Of a DNA stretch of 64,000 nucleotides, positions 35,239-46,361 are shown one piece after another. This DNA comes from Nymphaea colorata (taxonomy: Eukaryota > Streptophyta > Magnoliopsida > Nymphaeales > Nymphaeaceae): assembly GCF_008831285.2 (NCBI RefSeq), contig NC_045144.1, positions 5,076,268-5,140,267 on the forward strand. The letters are read 5' to 3'. Position 1 is the stretch's first letter; the number at the start of each line of letters is the position of its first letter. The notes beneath the pieces were generated by a model that was given only the letters and a program-made list of their open reading frames with translations, was not told where the DNA came from and ran no database searches. The position numbers and the translations under genes were made by a program.

Positions 35239-37580
35239 TTACATGTGGCCTTGTCTGTTTTTCATATTCTGAAAACGATGCATGATTGCTTCGTCACTGA
35301 TACTATCAAATGTGTTCCTCTCAATGTAAGTGACTAAAGCATCATTAACCCATTCATAAGTGACTAAAGCATCATTAACCCATTCATCTCCCATCTTGTT
35401 ACGAAGCCTAGTTTTGATAATATTCATAGCTGAAAATGCTCTCTCAACACTTGCAGTTGCAACTGGTAAAGTTAGTGCCAATTTAATCAACAAATACACC
35501 AGAGGAAATATTATGTGCATTTCAGTTGTTACCATCATTTTAGATAGCTCAGTCAAAGATTTCAAATTTGAAAACTCTCAGTGATTTTCATGTCTTCAAG
35601 ATATACATCTAAATGACTTTCAAGTTTATAAAAGTCTGCTCCATTGAAATCTTAAGGATAAAACTCAGCAAGACGAATCAATTTGTGCTTGTCAAAAGCA
35701 GAAAAACTATTCTTTGGACTTAAACATGCCACTGAAAGAAGAAGCTTTGTATTTGCCTCAGTGAAACGACTATTCAACTGTTGAAGTTGCATATCAATAA
35801 TGGCATAAAATACTTCAACACGATAATAATGCGAAAATATAATCCTTTCATGTCCACATTTGGGTCGTCCTTCAGGTGTATAGTTCTCCTCTAAATCAGG
35901 CACAGATATATCAAATTTGTTGCAAAATATAGAAATCTCACTCATAAAAGAGTCCCAACCATTATCTCTCAAATCTTGAAGGCATGTTTTCTATACAATA
36001 ACTAAATTCATAGCATTTACAATATCTTGATCTTTCCGTTGGAGTGCTTGTGAAACCGTGTCAATTATCCCCAAAACTGTATACATCAAATGTAAGCCAA
36101 ATATAAATTCAAAATTTCGCAAGGAACGTATCAATTCAAGTGCCTCCCATTTTCCTTTACTTATATTTTCTGCAATAAAATCTAATGCCTTAATCAGAGA
36201 AGGATACATGTTGACTAAATTGACTGAGGCATCATAGTGAGAACTCCAGCGAGTATCACTAGGTCGTTTGAGACTCATCTCTTGATTTAATCCTCGTCCT
36301 GTTTGAAGTTCACTTAACTCAAGTGCTTCAGCAATTCTCATGCATTCTGCTTCCCGAATAAGCTCAGACCTTTTGCAAGAAGTAGAGAAAAAATTTGACA
36401 ATCTGGATAATATTCCAAAAAATAACCCAGTTACAGGATGATGTTCAGCAACAACAACTAGTGCCAATTGGAGTTGATGTGCAAAACAATGAATATAATA
36501 TGCAGACTCATTATCATTTAATATAAGAGTCTTCAGTCCATTAAATGCTCCTTTCATATTGCTTGCTCCATCATAACCTTGTCCACGTAAGCTTGCTATG
36601 CTCAATCCATACTTGCAAAATGTTTCTTCTACTGCTGCTTTTAATGATACAACACTTGTTTCAAGAACATGTACAAGGGCAAGAAATCGCCCAACTACTT
36701 GACCCTTTTCATTAACAAATTGCAATACAATAGACATTTGTTCTTTAGTTGATACATCTCGAGAATCATCAAGCAATATAGAAAAAAAAGTACCTCCAAC
36801 CTCCTTCATAATAGCATTTGTAGTTTCTATTGCACAAGCTCTTGTAATATCTTTTTGTATATCGGGAGATGTGAGCTTGTTATTCTCTGGAGCATTCTTC
36901 AATACAACTTTATCAATTTGGCTACTGATCTTTGCAAATGGTTTCAATATCTCGATAAAATTTCCTCTATTGAAAGAGGATTCACTTTCATCATGCCCTC
37001 GAAATGGTAATCCTTGCCTTAACAATATTCTTATTACATTGACAGTTGCCCAAAGACGAATTTGATATTCATTCTTCTGTTGGTCACTTTGCTTCTGAAG
37101 CATTGTACTGGTATGCTTTTTTTGCTGCATTAGGCTTGTACACTTCATTCATGCTACATTATGATGACTGTTAGGGCCCCCAATATGTAAATCAAATCTC
37201 TTCTTCTCTTTTCAATTGTTAAACTCATCAGATATAAATGCCTCTGTAATGAATCTGTCAGTATGTTCTGCCCTGAAAAGGTAGCAATATTGACAATATG
37301 CCCTATGTTTGCTTGGACTGTACTCCAACCAATTCTTATACTCATCAAACCATTTTGGATTAAACTTTCACTTTTGATGGTTGGGATGAAAGTCACAATT
37401 ATGAGGCTGACAAGGGCCTTGCAGAAGATAAGCTCTGCATATACTTTCCCGAACATTTGGATGATAAGTTGACATAGGAGGACGAAGCGCAGGATCTGCA
37501 GGCAACTCTGCTTCGTCAAATTCCATATCATTTTGCTTCTCACTTGATTCTCCTTCTTTTCTTGATTTGATTTCTTCTCC
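35239..37580 (-). pseudogene. hAT transposase, TTF-type zinc finger/DUF4371/dimerisation domain
   Basis: Reading leftward on the minus strand: a TTF-type zinc-finger region (about 37510-37150) with 'STYHPNVRESICRAY' and 'CQYCYLFRAEH' in shifting frames. Then a 385-residue DUF4371-like core (37148-35991) with 'SILLDDSRDVSTKEQMS' and 'GQGYDGASNMKG'. Then a linker (35972-35652), and the C-terminal hAT dimerisation domain (35565-35239) with 'LPVATASVERAFSAMNIIK'. These belong to the ZMYM-like hAT transposases common in plants. At least three frame breaks or stops separate the pieces, so no full protein is made. A 30-bp in-frame tandem duplication at 35328-35387 doubles 'EWVNDALVTY' inside the dimerisation domain. 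Confidence 0.88.
35328..35387. repeat. 30-bp perfect tandem duplication in transposase exon
   Basis: Two identical 30-bp units (35328-35357 and 35358-35387), each containing 'gactaaagcatcattaaccc'. It keeps the reading frame and adds ten residues. Confidence 0.97.
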
Positions 37581-37774
37581 TTTTGAACAATGTTTATCAG
37601 ATGTAGGGATTCACACCACAAACTTATCTATGCCTATTCATTAAAAATAAAAAATAATTAATATATAAAGAACATGTAGTTTTCATAATTTTATTTCTTT
37701 AATTTTCTTAGGGCTCTGTTCTCATGAACAAACGTTTGCAGGAATTGAATCATTGGTTAAAATATCACCATAAA

Positions 37775-38165
37775 TATAGGCTTTTGGCGGGTCTTAATTA
37801 TCTTAAACTAAAGCATGTAAAAAATAAAAACACATACACCATAATTGCAGAATTTTAGCCTGTCTGAGTTATCTCCTGTCCAAAACAAATATCGTCTATT
37901 AAGCATATAAAAAAACATACAACATATTTGTAGGCTTTTGGCCTGTCTCAGTTATCTCCTGTCCTAAACAAATATCTTCTACTAAAGCAATTTAAAAAAC
38001 ATACACCATATTTACAGGCTTTTGGCCTGTCTCAGTTGTCTCCTGTCCTAAACAAATATCTTCTACTAAAACATGTAAAAAAATATACACCATATTTGCA
38101 GGCTTTTGGCCTGTCTCAGTTATCTCCTGTCCTAAACAAATATCTTCTACTAAAGCATGTAAAAA
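37775..38165. repeat. Minisatellite, about 84-bp period, inside the hAT element
   Basis: Four clear units plus a degenerate first one. The word 'tctcctgtcc' (or near) begins at 37872, 37954, 38039 and 38123, giving spacings of 82, 85 and 84. Each unit also carries 'ggcttttggcctgtctcag' and 'aacaaatatcttctacta'. It lies upstream (transposase sense) of the zinc-finger exon. Confidence 0.92.
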
Positions 38166-40529
38166 ACATGTATCATAACAACTTCATTATACCTTAATAT
38201 GCTTAATATCTTTGGGAACTTCTCATGAAAGTCTTCGACTTTGCCCTCTTTGGTTAATGAATAGTCCTGTTCAATACAAAAACAAAACACATAAAAGTTC
38301 GTCTTTGTTTGAAACAACAATGAACTCATAATTAGGGCAGAGTGAAATGAGTTCACTTAATGAATCATGTGAAAGTGAGTCCTTATCCATCTCATTAAAA
38401 TAATTGAGAATTTCAGAATGCGTTTTCGTCTTTTCAATGTTTATGTCCTTTATGAAGTACACTTTATTTTTCTCTTGCTGTCGCTAATGAGATCAGTTGC
38501 ATAAATGGTTATAGCAAAGATGTATATGTGTCTGCATATCTGCGTACTGGTTCCAGACCCAAATTCGGCTGTGCACAGCTATAATCCATCCCAATATTTT
38601 CCTCTTTAGAAATTGGGTAACAAATAGAATCCATCCTCCCCAAGATCTGATGCCTCTCCTAACCACCATAATCCAAATCACATTTCCCAAACTCAAGTGC
38701 ATGAGTGACAAGCCTTAGACCCACGTGTCCTATCTCTCTATTAAGGATTGCTCCAATGGAATTGGGGACGCCACCAACATGCCAAACTAGAGGGCACTGT
38801 GATAAGGAGACTTATCACAGGGTGAAAAGTCTGATTTTCCATAATTGATCTTTTGGATGGTCATCCATGTGCTTTTGGATGGCCAGACACACATATTATT
38901 AACAACTGGCTGAAAATGTTGTGAGGGGATTGGTGGTGGAAAGATGGAGCACAACTCAACGTACTTGTGGCTGTGCCATTTAAAGATGGTCGAACTGGAG
39001 TGGCGATTTGCTGGCGAAACCTACCCTTCAAGGTTCCATGGAAGCGATGGTGAGGTGGGAGAAGACAGGCTATTACAATTCAAGCATGGAAGCAGTTTTG
39101 TTCTGTTTGGGTGTTATTCAACAGGCTCATTCAGTCAATATTAACATAATCATCAACACTTTGCAACACATTGTGAAAAATGGCTAATTATACGCAGAAG
39201 ACAATGCTCAGGATCAATGCTCAGAGCCTAATATTTCTGTTGTTAAAGGCTGGCCCGTCCTTGAGGCTGCCCATCTTCTTTTTTGCTTTCTGAAGACTGA
39301 ATTTTGTAAATATTGAGAATGCCCAAAGGGAGACTGGAATCCTTCCCTGGAACCCCAAGATTGAGGCAGGATCTATCTATTGATGATCCCCATTTTTTGG
39401 TGTAAATTCCCCCAAATTTGTCATTAATAAAAGGCAAGGACCCCTTGAATCATCTTGCATTATCAACTTCTCCTCTGAGTTCACAGCATCAATCTTCATG
39501 GTTATAAACGTTCAGATCTGGTTTAAGGTTTTGTTTTTCAAATGTACAAGCTCAATGTGGATTTGATTCCTCAAGTAGCTAGTAGATTCAAATCCAAACT
39601 ATTAACATCCCTGTCATCCTGGCCTTCTTTCAAACAAAGGATATCTAGAACTAAAGGGTATGTACATCCATTTACATCCTCAAATATGAAGTTAGATAAA
39701 TCTATACAGTATGGAAGATCATACTCCTAGTTCCCTACAGTCCCCAAATATTCAACAACGATTTCTTGTGGCCCACAATGGGAAACATAAGGGATAAATT
39801 CAAAGCACAGAATGAAGCAGCAAAGCTGCCTATAAAGGCGAGGGTTAAAAGAACTCAACTTCAAAAATTACTGTTCCAAGTGTTAAAAAATAATCAAAAT
39901 TGTCATGTAAGAATTCATAATTATGTTGTGTACATGGTCACGATGTGGTCAATTGAAAATTTTGCAGATCCATCACCGCTTTTCACCTTATCACAGGGAA
40001 GAGTTCATAAAATAGTTAAAATTGATTTCTAGAGTGAAATTAGTTCAATTGCATCACATTCAATTCAACAAATCATATCAAATCTGATTTACCATAATTG
40101 ATCTTTTGGATGGTCAGATATGTGGATCGAATATAATCATAAGAAAACCTATACCAGCTTCTAATCACAATCAAGGTCTTATCTCAATCCAACATTTAAA
40201 CAAACAAATCTAATCTTACTTTCAACTGCCCAACTGGCGATGGGCGGACCACATCTATAGATTTACAACGGTGTTCAGAAAGGGAGGGTAGGTTACCTTT
40301 TCAGAAAGGGAGGGTAGCAGTAGCTTGTTGTCACAAAGCAACCACTGTGGGAGTTGGGTCCGTGGATCTCTGATTCTCCGGGCGCTTCAGCCGCTTCTTC
40401 TATCTCTAGCACAAAAATCAGATGCATGAGGCAAAACTCAAAAGCATTGAAAAGGGGGAAAACAAATGGAAGGGCCAACATCATTCAAGAAGAAACGATT
40501 CATTCATGATTCAAGAAGAAGAAGAAGAA

Positions 40530-40820
40530 GCACCCTACCAGCTACCGGCTTGACCCTTGCGGCTTGCGCTGCTGCGAGCCTGCGCGGTTGCGGGCCTGCC
40601 CTCTGCAGGCTGCAGCCTTGCTCTTCACTCGCCGGTTCGCCCCTTCATCGCCTTCTACTTTCGGTTTCGACTTTCGGGTGAATTTGGGCGGGCTGCGGGT
40701 AGAATGCTTTATGTTTTCTGGAGCTGGATCAATTGGACTGCTGGGCCTGGACCCGATCCATTTTTGGCGTGGGCAGCACGGCGTCAACACACGGGCATGA
40801 GGCAGATGAGCCTCCACTTA
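40530..40820. other. GC-rich patch near the hAT right end
   Basis: A sharp compositional island ('gcggttgcgggcctgccc') in otherwise AT-rich DNA, with overlapping ORFs on both strands and no recognised domain. It could be the promoter and first exon of the minus-strand transposase, or captured host sequence. Confidence 0.35.
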
Positions 40821-40887
40821 ACTGTGGAGCTTTCTATGGCTGGCGTGGGCAGGCACCCACGCGTGCCCCACGATGGCTCCGCTACTG

Positions 40888-41110
40888 CACCGTGAATAAA
40901 TTCATATGAACCAATTATTTACATGATCGTCCAGCTTGAGCAGCAAGCAAACTGCAACTGCAGTTCATTAAGCGGTTGAGAGTCAGGCACGCAAGACTGC
41001 TTTTGAACTTCGTCGTTGAAACTTTCTATTTTTACTGACGGGTCATTTTCATGCCGTCACTGAATAACAACTTAGCGATGGTGCTGGCAGGTCATTAGAA
41101 AACTTTTATG
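40888..41110. repeat. Right flank of the hAT target repeat plus hairpin-family fragment
   Basis: Matches 9061-9240 ('gaataaattcatatg', 'cattaagcggttgagagtca', then the 'ttttcatgccgtcactgaat' arm). It continues the repeat interrupted by the hAT element at 34911. Confidence 0.75.
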
Positions 41111-41149
41111 TCATTGACTTTCCGAAATGTTTTTCACGAGTAAAGACCT

Positions 41150-41245
41150 CATGAGTAAAACGCCTAGTTTTATCCCTGACCTAGCATTCTGTTATATATA
41201 TATATATATTAAAACGCCTAGTTTTATCCCTGACCTAGCATTCTG

Positions 41246-41327
<82 letters not shown>
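41150..41327. repeat. Duplicated block ending in long (TA)n tract
   Basis: A block containing 'cgcctagttttatccctgac' and 'ctagcattctgttatatat' occurs twice in tandem. The second copy runs into a (TA)n tract of about 87 bases (41241-41327). The same motif flanks another (TA)n tract at 42608-42700 in the opposite orientation, and a relative lies at 9250-9310. Confidence 0.8.
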
Positions 41328-41329
<2 letters not shown>

Positions 41330-42604
41330 TGATTTCTGTGTTGCCTTAGTTCTTCTTCCCATTCTTCAGTTGCACAGCAAAGACAACCTCCACAATGACT
41401 TTTAAAAAGTGAAGTGACATGAATGCCTGGAGGAGGATTTCACAGTGAATGCCAAACATGGAACTGCTGAAAGTAAATTTGATGAGAAAAGATGCATACA
41501 GTGTTTATGCAATATAACAAATGATTTGGAATGAAAGGTGAAAATGCTGGGAAGGTGTGATTGACATAAAGAAAAATTTACGGCTAGTGTATCTAGTTGA
41601 TGATAAAATAAACACAACAAGTTGCTAGCTGCGGTTAAACTCGCATCGCTTGATGGAAGAATCAATATATCATATCTATATAGTTGTTGGATATTTATTT
41701 AAACATAAATGGATTGATTAGTTTTTTATGGGTTAATTAGAGAATGGTGAGAACAAAGACCGTATTTATGCTGCCGCTATTTTTTTTACCTTACCTGCAT
41801 CATGATAAGATGGCTAATATGTTATGCTGCTGCATTTAACATAGTCATTATTATAATGGCTCTTATTTTAACCTTTAGATAAGAAGTGGCAATAGAAAGC
41901 TGTGTAAATTCAACGCCGCTAATTTTTCAGCTTGATCTTGTTTTTTACCAAGTACTCAAGTTCAAGATAGACATTTGTCCGTTATCTTCTTATTGTTTTT
42001 GCACACTTCGACGATTATTCACATTGATGAATTAATCACGGGCAATTTCACGTAAACCAGTCTTTCAAGTACCGTTATTTCAAAAGGGGGTTCATTTTTC
42101 TTTATGATATTTTACAGATACCCACTCAATATTTAAACTATTTTAAATAACCACCTCATGATTTAAAAGTTGTAAATAACCGTTCCATATTATAAAATAA
42201 TTCACGTACACACATTCCAGATAACAATTTCCATCTTCTGGCGTAAGAACCGGTAGGTGAAATCAGTCCATGCAAGTGTTTAAGGATTCCACCCCCTCTT
42301 CAGCTCTTATGTCAGATGACATAACCAATCCCCTTGTTCCATGTTAAAATATATATAAAAAAGATGAATTTATTCTTAAAATATTTTTCCCAAAACAACT
42401 TAAATCAAAGCATGTTTTTATAAACATATTAATATGTTTATATTTTATTTAAAATTCATTTTTAGCTTAAAAATAAAAGGTCTGGTTATCCCTGACCTAA
42501 GCGTCTAGTTTCTACTAATCTGTTCCCTCCCCTTCATTCCTGTGCTCCTTCCTTTTATCTAAATGAAGAAACCAAAAACCAAAGGCAACGCAGAAATCAA
42601 GCTT

Positions 42605-42607
<3 letters not shown>

Positions 42608-42661
<54 letters not shown>
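42608..42661. repeat. (TA)n microsatellite
   Basis: More than 50 bases of TA dinucleotides, followed by 'ccagaatgatgggtcaggga', the reverse complement of the motif that precedes the 41241-41327 tract. Confidence 0.95.
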
Positions 42662-42665
<4 letters not shown>

Positions 42666-42772
42666 AGAATGATGGGTCAGGGATAAAAACTAGGCGTTTT
42701 AATCTTGATGTTTATGTTTTCTTTGCTCAGGAGGTCTTTACTCATGAAATTTTTTCGAAAATTCAATGATAT

Positions 42773-42934
42773 AAAAGTTTTCTAATGACCTGCCTGCGCC
42801 ATCGTTAAAAATGTTATTCACTGACAGCTTTTGAACTTCGTTGGTGAAACTTTCTTTTTATTGACGGGTCATTTTCATACCGTCAGTGAATAACATTTTT
42901 AGCGATGGTGCGGGCAGGTCACTAGAAACTTTTG
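42773..42934. repeat. Palindromic hairpin element (complete copy)
   Basis: Arms 42773-42825 and 42882-42934 are near-perfect inverted repeats of about 53 bases around a 56-base loop. The left arm contains 'aatgacctgcctgcgccatc' and the right arm 'gatggtgcgggcaggtcact'. Fragments of the same family are at 8470-8600, 9118-9235, 34255-34370 and 40982-41110. It looks like a foldback or MITE-type element; the superfamily is not clear. Confidence 0.8.
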
Positions 42935-43685
42935 ATCTGTTTTCTTTACTCTAAATATGTGGTCAGGTTTATGCGTTCTATTTCTGTGTTTGTTCATATC
43001 TAAAATTAAAAAAAATGAAACCGAAAGGTGCCCAATAAATGAGTAAAATGGCAATCTGGAAACGATCCATCTGGTAACCATAGTGGACCTTTCTTTGTGC
43101 CCCCTCCAAGTGTTGGAGACCTCCAGGTGCCATGCACAAGCCTGAATCTGGGACCTGTAAAGCCGGTGCCATCCCAGCCATCGGCTTCAAGTCCGGCTGC
43201 TCTTGTATACTTGCCATAGTTTTGAAATGTTAAGTTAAAACCCAACAAGAAATAACACACACACATAAAAAAACTAAGGTTGCGAATAGCAAGGCCTTTA
43301 TTGCTTTATATGGAACCAGATGTGATTTCAACTTGACTTCGTACTCTATTCAGCAGCCAAGCTGTTCGCATTATGAATATAGCAACACTTCCCACTGTTC
43401 AACTTGGAAAATCCTACTAGTCTGTTCATTACAGGATGAACATGAACAATCGTATGGACTTGCCTCATTTATGTGGTGTACCTAGTAACAAATAACATTT
43501 TTCTGGTCATATGGTGTAACTAGTAACTGATATTCTTTTTTGTGCTACAAGGTGTAGAAATCATTTTGTTTTTATTTGCGCACACATACCTCTTTTCCTA
43601 ATGTGTCATAAAAGTAGTGAGGGAACCATCTAGAGGCTGGAGAAATTCTAGAATGATTGTGAAACTTCTAAGTGAAATTGCAACC
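42775..43685 (-). repeat. Right arm of the long-range inverted repeat
   Basis: Reverse-complement partner of 33598-34375, matching as two blocks (about 42775-42990 and 43430-43685). The outer ends share 'atttcacttagaagt' (or its complement) with the left arm. Confidence 0.7.
42978..43266 (-). other. GC-richer ORF stretch, unassigned
   Basis: Overlapping minus-strand ORFs in two frames over 43080-43220, a patch visibly richer in GC than its surroundings. One frame reads '..RFRLVHGTWRSPTLGG..'. It lies in the gap between the two matching blocks of the right inverted-repeat arm. No family is recognised; it may be a captured exon. Confidence 0.25.
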
Positions 43686-44343
43686 AATTGGATTTGAAAT
43701 GTGACTTTGGTGGTGGATCGAGTACAAGGTAAATTAGATATGGTTATACATGCAGGAGGTTAAGTGTATCACATTCAAGATGATATTCATAATCCAGCTA
43801 CATGAAAGCAAATCCGAGTCCAAATCCAAATCCGTTTTAGTTTTCTATTCAGATCTGAAAACTTTTCCCATAGCACTAATTTAATGTGTTTTATTGGATA
43901 ACCAATCTAGATCCTGTCTGTGGACATCCCTATAGTGGACAAGCCCGGGCAAACACATGTGAGTTCATCCACACATGCAGAGGCGTATATGTGTATATAC
44001 ATATACAGCAAGTCCAGTTCTGTATATGTACTTGTATGTGAAATTTACATCTTAAAAATTGAACCAGATAAATATGATATCTGCAAATATTTATGATTTT
44101 CTCACCCACTAGAGATTGGACAGTGCCACTACGTAAATGAAGAAACCAAAACACCGAAGAAGAATGGGAGGAACAACTATGGCAACACAGTAACTTCGTG
44201 TTTGGCCCTTCCTCATAACTATCCACAAGCCACTGAGGCAAGAGATTGTTAGTGCCATTAACTCACAAGACTGAAAGAGATTCCACATTCCATAAGCTGT
44301 ACCTATTACTGGTGATTGATGTGAAAAAATGGTTTAAGTGAAA
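43686..44343. other. Spacer upstream of the F-box gene
   Basis: Includes an 'agggatgt' family fragment ending 'acatccct' at 43924-43931. No gene is recognised. Confidence 0.5.
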
Positions 44344-44369
44344 CACGCGTGTTCCATTCGTTCCACGTG
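44344..44369 (+). promoter_or_regulatory. CACGCGTG and G-box (CACGTG) pair
   Basis: Two palindromic ACGT/CGCG-core elements, 'cacgcgtg' at 44344-44351 and 'cacgtg' at 44364-44369, lie about 220 bases before the F-box start codon. G-boxes bind bZIP and bHLH factors in plants. A regulatory role here is inferred from position only. Confidence 0.45.
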
Positions 44370-44450
44370 TCAAAAAACTTCAAGCAAAAAATCGTCAACT
44401 TGGAGTTCAAATTAAGGTTGATAGTAAATAGGAAGCATTGTGGACCTGCC

Positions 44451-44459
44451 TATTTATAG
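44451..44459 (+). promoter_or_regulatory. Candidate TATA box of the F-box gene
   Basis: 'tatttatag' lies about 130 bases before the ATG at 44586, after a GC-containing stretch and before a GA-rich leader. The spacing suits a plant promoter with a leader of about 100 bases. Confidence 0.55.
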
Positions 44460-44585
44460 ACACCTTCAATGCTTCCAAACCGAAGAAACCACCTCTTCAT
44501 AAATATAGAAGAAAGAGAGAGAGATAAAGAGAGACTGGTTCTTATGCGTTTGAGGAATTGAGTAGGAAAGGGGAGGAGGAGCACC

Positions 44586-45788
44586 ATGGGCAAGATCATG
44601 AATAAGACTGCCATGAAGAGACCAGTGACTCTTGATGCCCTTCAAGGAGAAGTCGATCCAGACATTGTAGCACACATTGTTTTGTCGTCGCCGGCCATGT
44701 CGTCAGTTCTTGACCTAGCCAGAATAAAGATCACGTAAGTTTTCTGTCATCTCCAACTGATTCAACTTTCAAGCACTCTGCATGGATTCTCTAAAGGGTT
44801 TGATTCAAATGGGGTGTGCAGGTGCAAGATGCTGTGTGAAGCTGCAAGGGATAGATGGATGCTCAGACGGGCCACCATTGTGGACAAATATCGAAGGCTA
44901 TGCTGGTGGCTGTATCGACAGGGCTTATGGCCATTGGCATTAGATTGTGCAGAGGCGGGAAATCAACTAGCATCATGTGTTCTAGGCATGGTATGAATTT
45001 GTGGTTCTTTTTTCCATATCACAAGTTTAAATCTTTTTATGCGATAATGTTCTTCTCTTATCTTAATAGGTTGCAACACACGCCAAATTTGAAACAATGT
45101 TTTATAAGCTATCAGCAAGTACTGCATTGCGTCCCTGAATTAAGGAAAAGAATAATTACTTTACTAAATTTTAGCAATATATGAAACTTTCCACGCCTTT
45201 TATTCTTATGTCAAAGATGAGAAACTCTTTAAAACCATATCAAATCAATTTTGCATCTCTCTCTCCTTTTTCATAAATGTGTGGTGTATGTATAATATGT
45301 TTTTGCATTCTAATTTATATAATGATAAGTTGACATTAATATGCTTTCTGTGTTGGTGGAGCTATAGGTTGAATGCTATAATAAGAAGAGAAAGGAAAAA
45401 GGGTAAGTTACACCTAGCAACAGCTGCAGAGGAAGGCTGCATGGAAGCCATGTATGCTCTTGGAATTTTTATCTTTCCAAAAAAATGGCCATCAACAGCT
45501 GCAGGCATGGAATGGCTGGAGAGAGCCACTAAAGCCAGCGGTGGCGGAGCTGCTGGCCTGGTCAAGAGCAGGAAGATGGCTTTGCAAATGATAAGGGACT
45601 TGTGGATTGCAGATGGACTCCTGCAGCCTCAATCATGGCACTGTGTGGATGATGAGTGTGGCAGGTCGGCAAGAGGTAAAGCCTTGAAGGGTTGGTGGTA
45701 CGAGGAAGACGAAGAAAATGATAGACGCTTCTGCTCATTTCTATGCAGATTGATCTACGAGTTCAATAAATTTGTCAAACAATTGTGA
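44586..45788 (+). CDS. F-box protein, At2g35280-like, three exons
   Basis: F-box proteins are substrate-recognition subunits of SCF ubiquitin ligases. Exon 1 is 44586-44734, beginning in good context ('caccatggg'). Exon 2 is 44822-44990. Exon 3 starts about 45368 and ends at TGA 45786-45788. The N-terminus carries a degenerate F-box ('VDPDIVAHIVLSSPAMSSVL', then 'CKMLCEAARDRWMLRRATI'). The middle is Sel1-like helical repeat ('LATAAEEGCMEAMYALGIF'). The C-terminus has spaced Cys pairs ('CVDDEC' and 'CSFLC') and an acidic stretch, as in short plant F-box proteins of this type. Total length is about 245 residues, normal for the group. The exon 1-2 junction is in phase. The exon 2-3 junction is not: donor 44991 leaves phase 0, while the best acceptor (45367) leaves one extra base. 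An in-phase acceptor at 45329 would add 13 residues. So it may carry a frameshift. Confidence 0.75.
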
Positions 45789-45849
45789 TCTAATTTTGGT
45801 GATGGCAAAGAGAAATCCTATTGCGTGTATAGTTATTTCTTTGAAATAG

Positions 45850-45855
45850 AATAAA
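45850..45855 (+). terminator. Poly(A) signal of the F-box gene
   Basis: 'aataaa' 62 bases after the stop codon, a usual distance for a plant near-upstream element. Confidence 0.5.
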
Positions 45856-46317
45856 TGATTAAATTATACGTAAGAGTAGTTATGCTCGAGTCAATGTGAT
45901 AAGGATGTCAACGAACAAGATAGGGATACTTAAATGCCTGATCAGACCACATTAAATCAGTCGGATATGGAAAATAGTTTCAAAATAAAATAGAAAGCCA
46001 AAATTCAGATTTAGAAAAAGAGATGTAATATTCAAATTTGGATTCGGATTTAGTTTCAGAAGTATCAATCTGAAAACGGTACCACCTTGAACGTGATATG
46101 CTTAAGGTGTGTTTGTTTAACCTCAGATCAGAAGATTTAAGGATCGATACTTCTCCCTCCCCCTCTTTGACTTCAAATCTATGGTTTTTTTATATGTAAC
46201 ATGAATTTGAGGTCCACACTACTAAAATTCTTAGTCTAATTAAATTGAAGATCGTATAATATACACCTTTAATGAAACCTTGAGGCTATCAAACACCACC
46301 TTAGTTAGTATCTTTCG

Positions 46318-46361
<44 letters not shown>

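Larger units (their letters stand above)
34912..40887 (-). mobile_element. hAT superfamily DNA transposon, autonomous-type but decayed
   Basis: The left terminus is 'cagtggcggagccag' at 34912 and the right terminus reads 'ggctccgctactg' up to 40887, an imperfect terminal inverted repeat of a kind common in plant hAT elements. A broken hAT-type transposase lies on the minus strand. The paralogous empty site at 9036-9130 joins the two flanks directly. A clean 8-bp target duplication is not visible: the left flank ends 'ctctgacc' and the right begins 'caccgtga'. The interior right half (37622-40880) has no identified exons. It contains an 84-bp tandem array and a GC-rich patch (40530-40820) that may be the 5' end of the transposase transcript. 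Confidence 0.85.

Noticed and set aside
37775-38165. Regularly spaced repeats that superficially resemble a CRISPR array
   Set aside because: Units are about 84 bp with similar sequence throughout and no unique spacers, in plant DNA inside a transposon; it is a minisatellite.
40530-40895. Overlapping ORFs on both strands in the GC-rich patch
   Set aside because: High GC reduces stop codons in all frames, so ORF length there is not evidence for a protein; kept only as a compositional feature.
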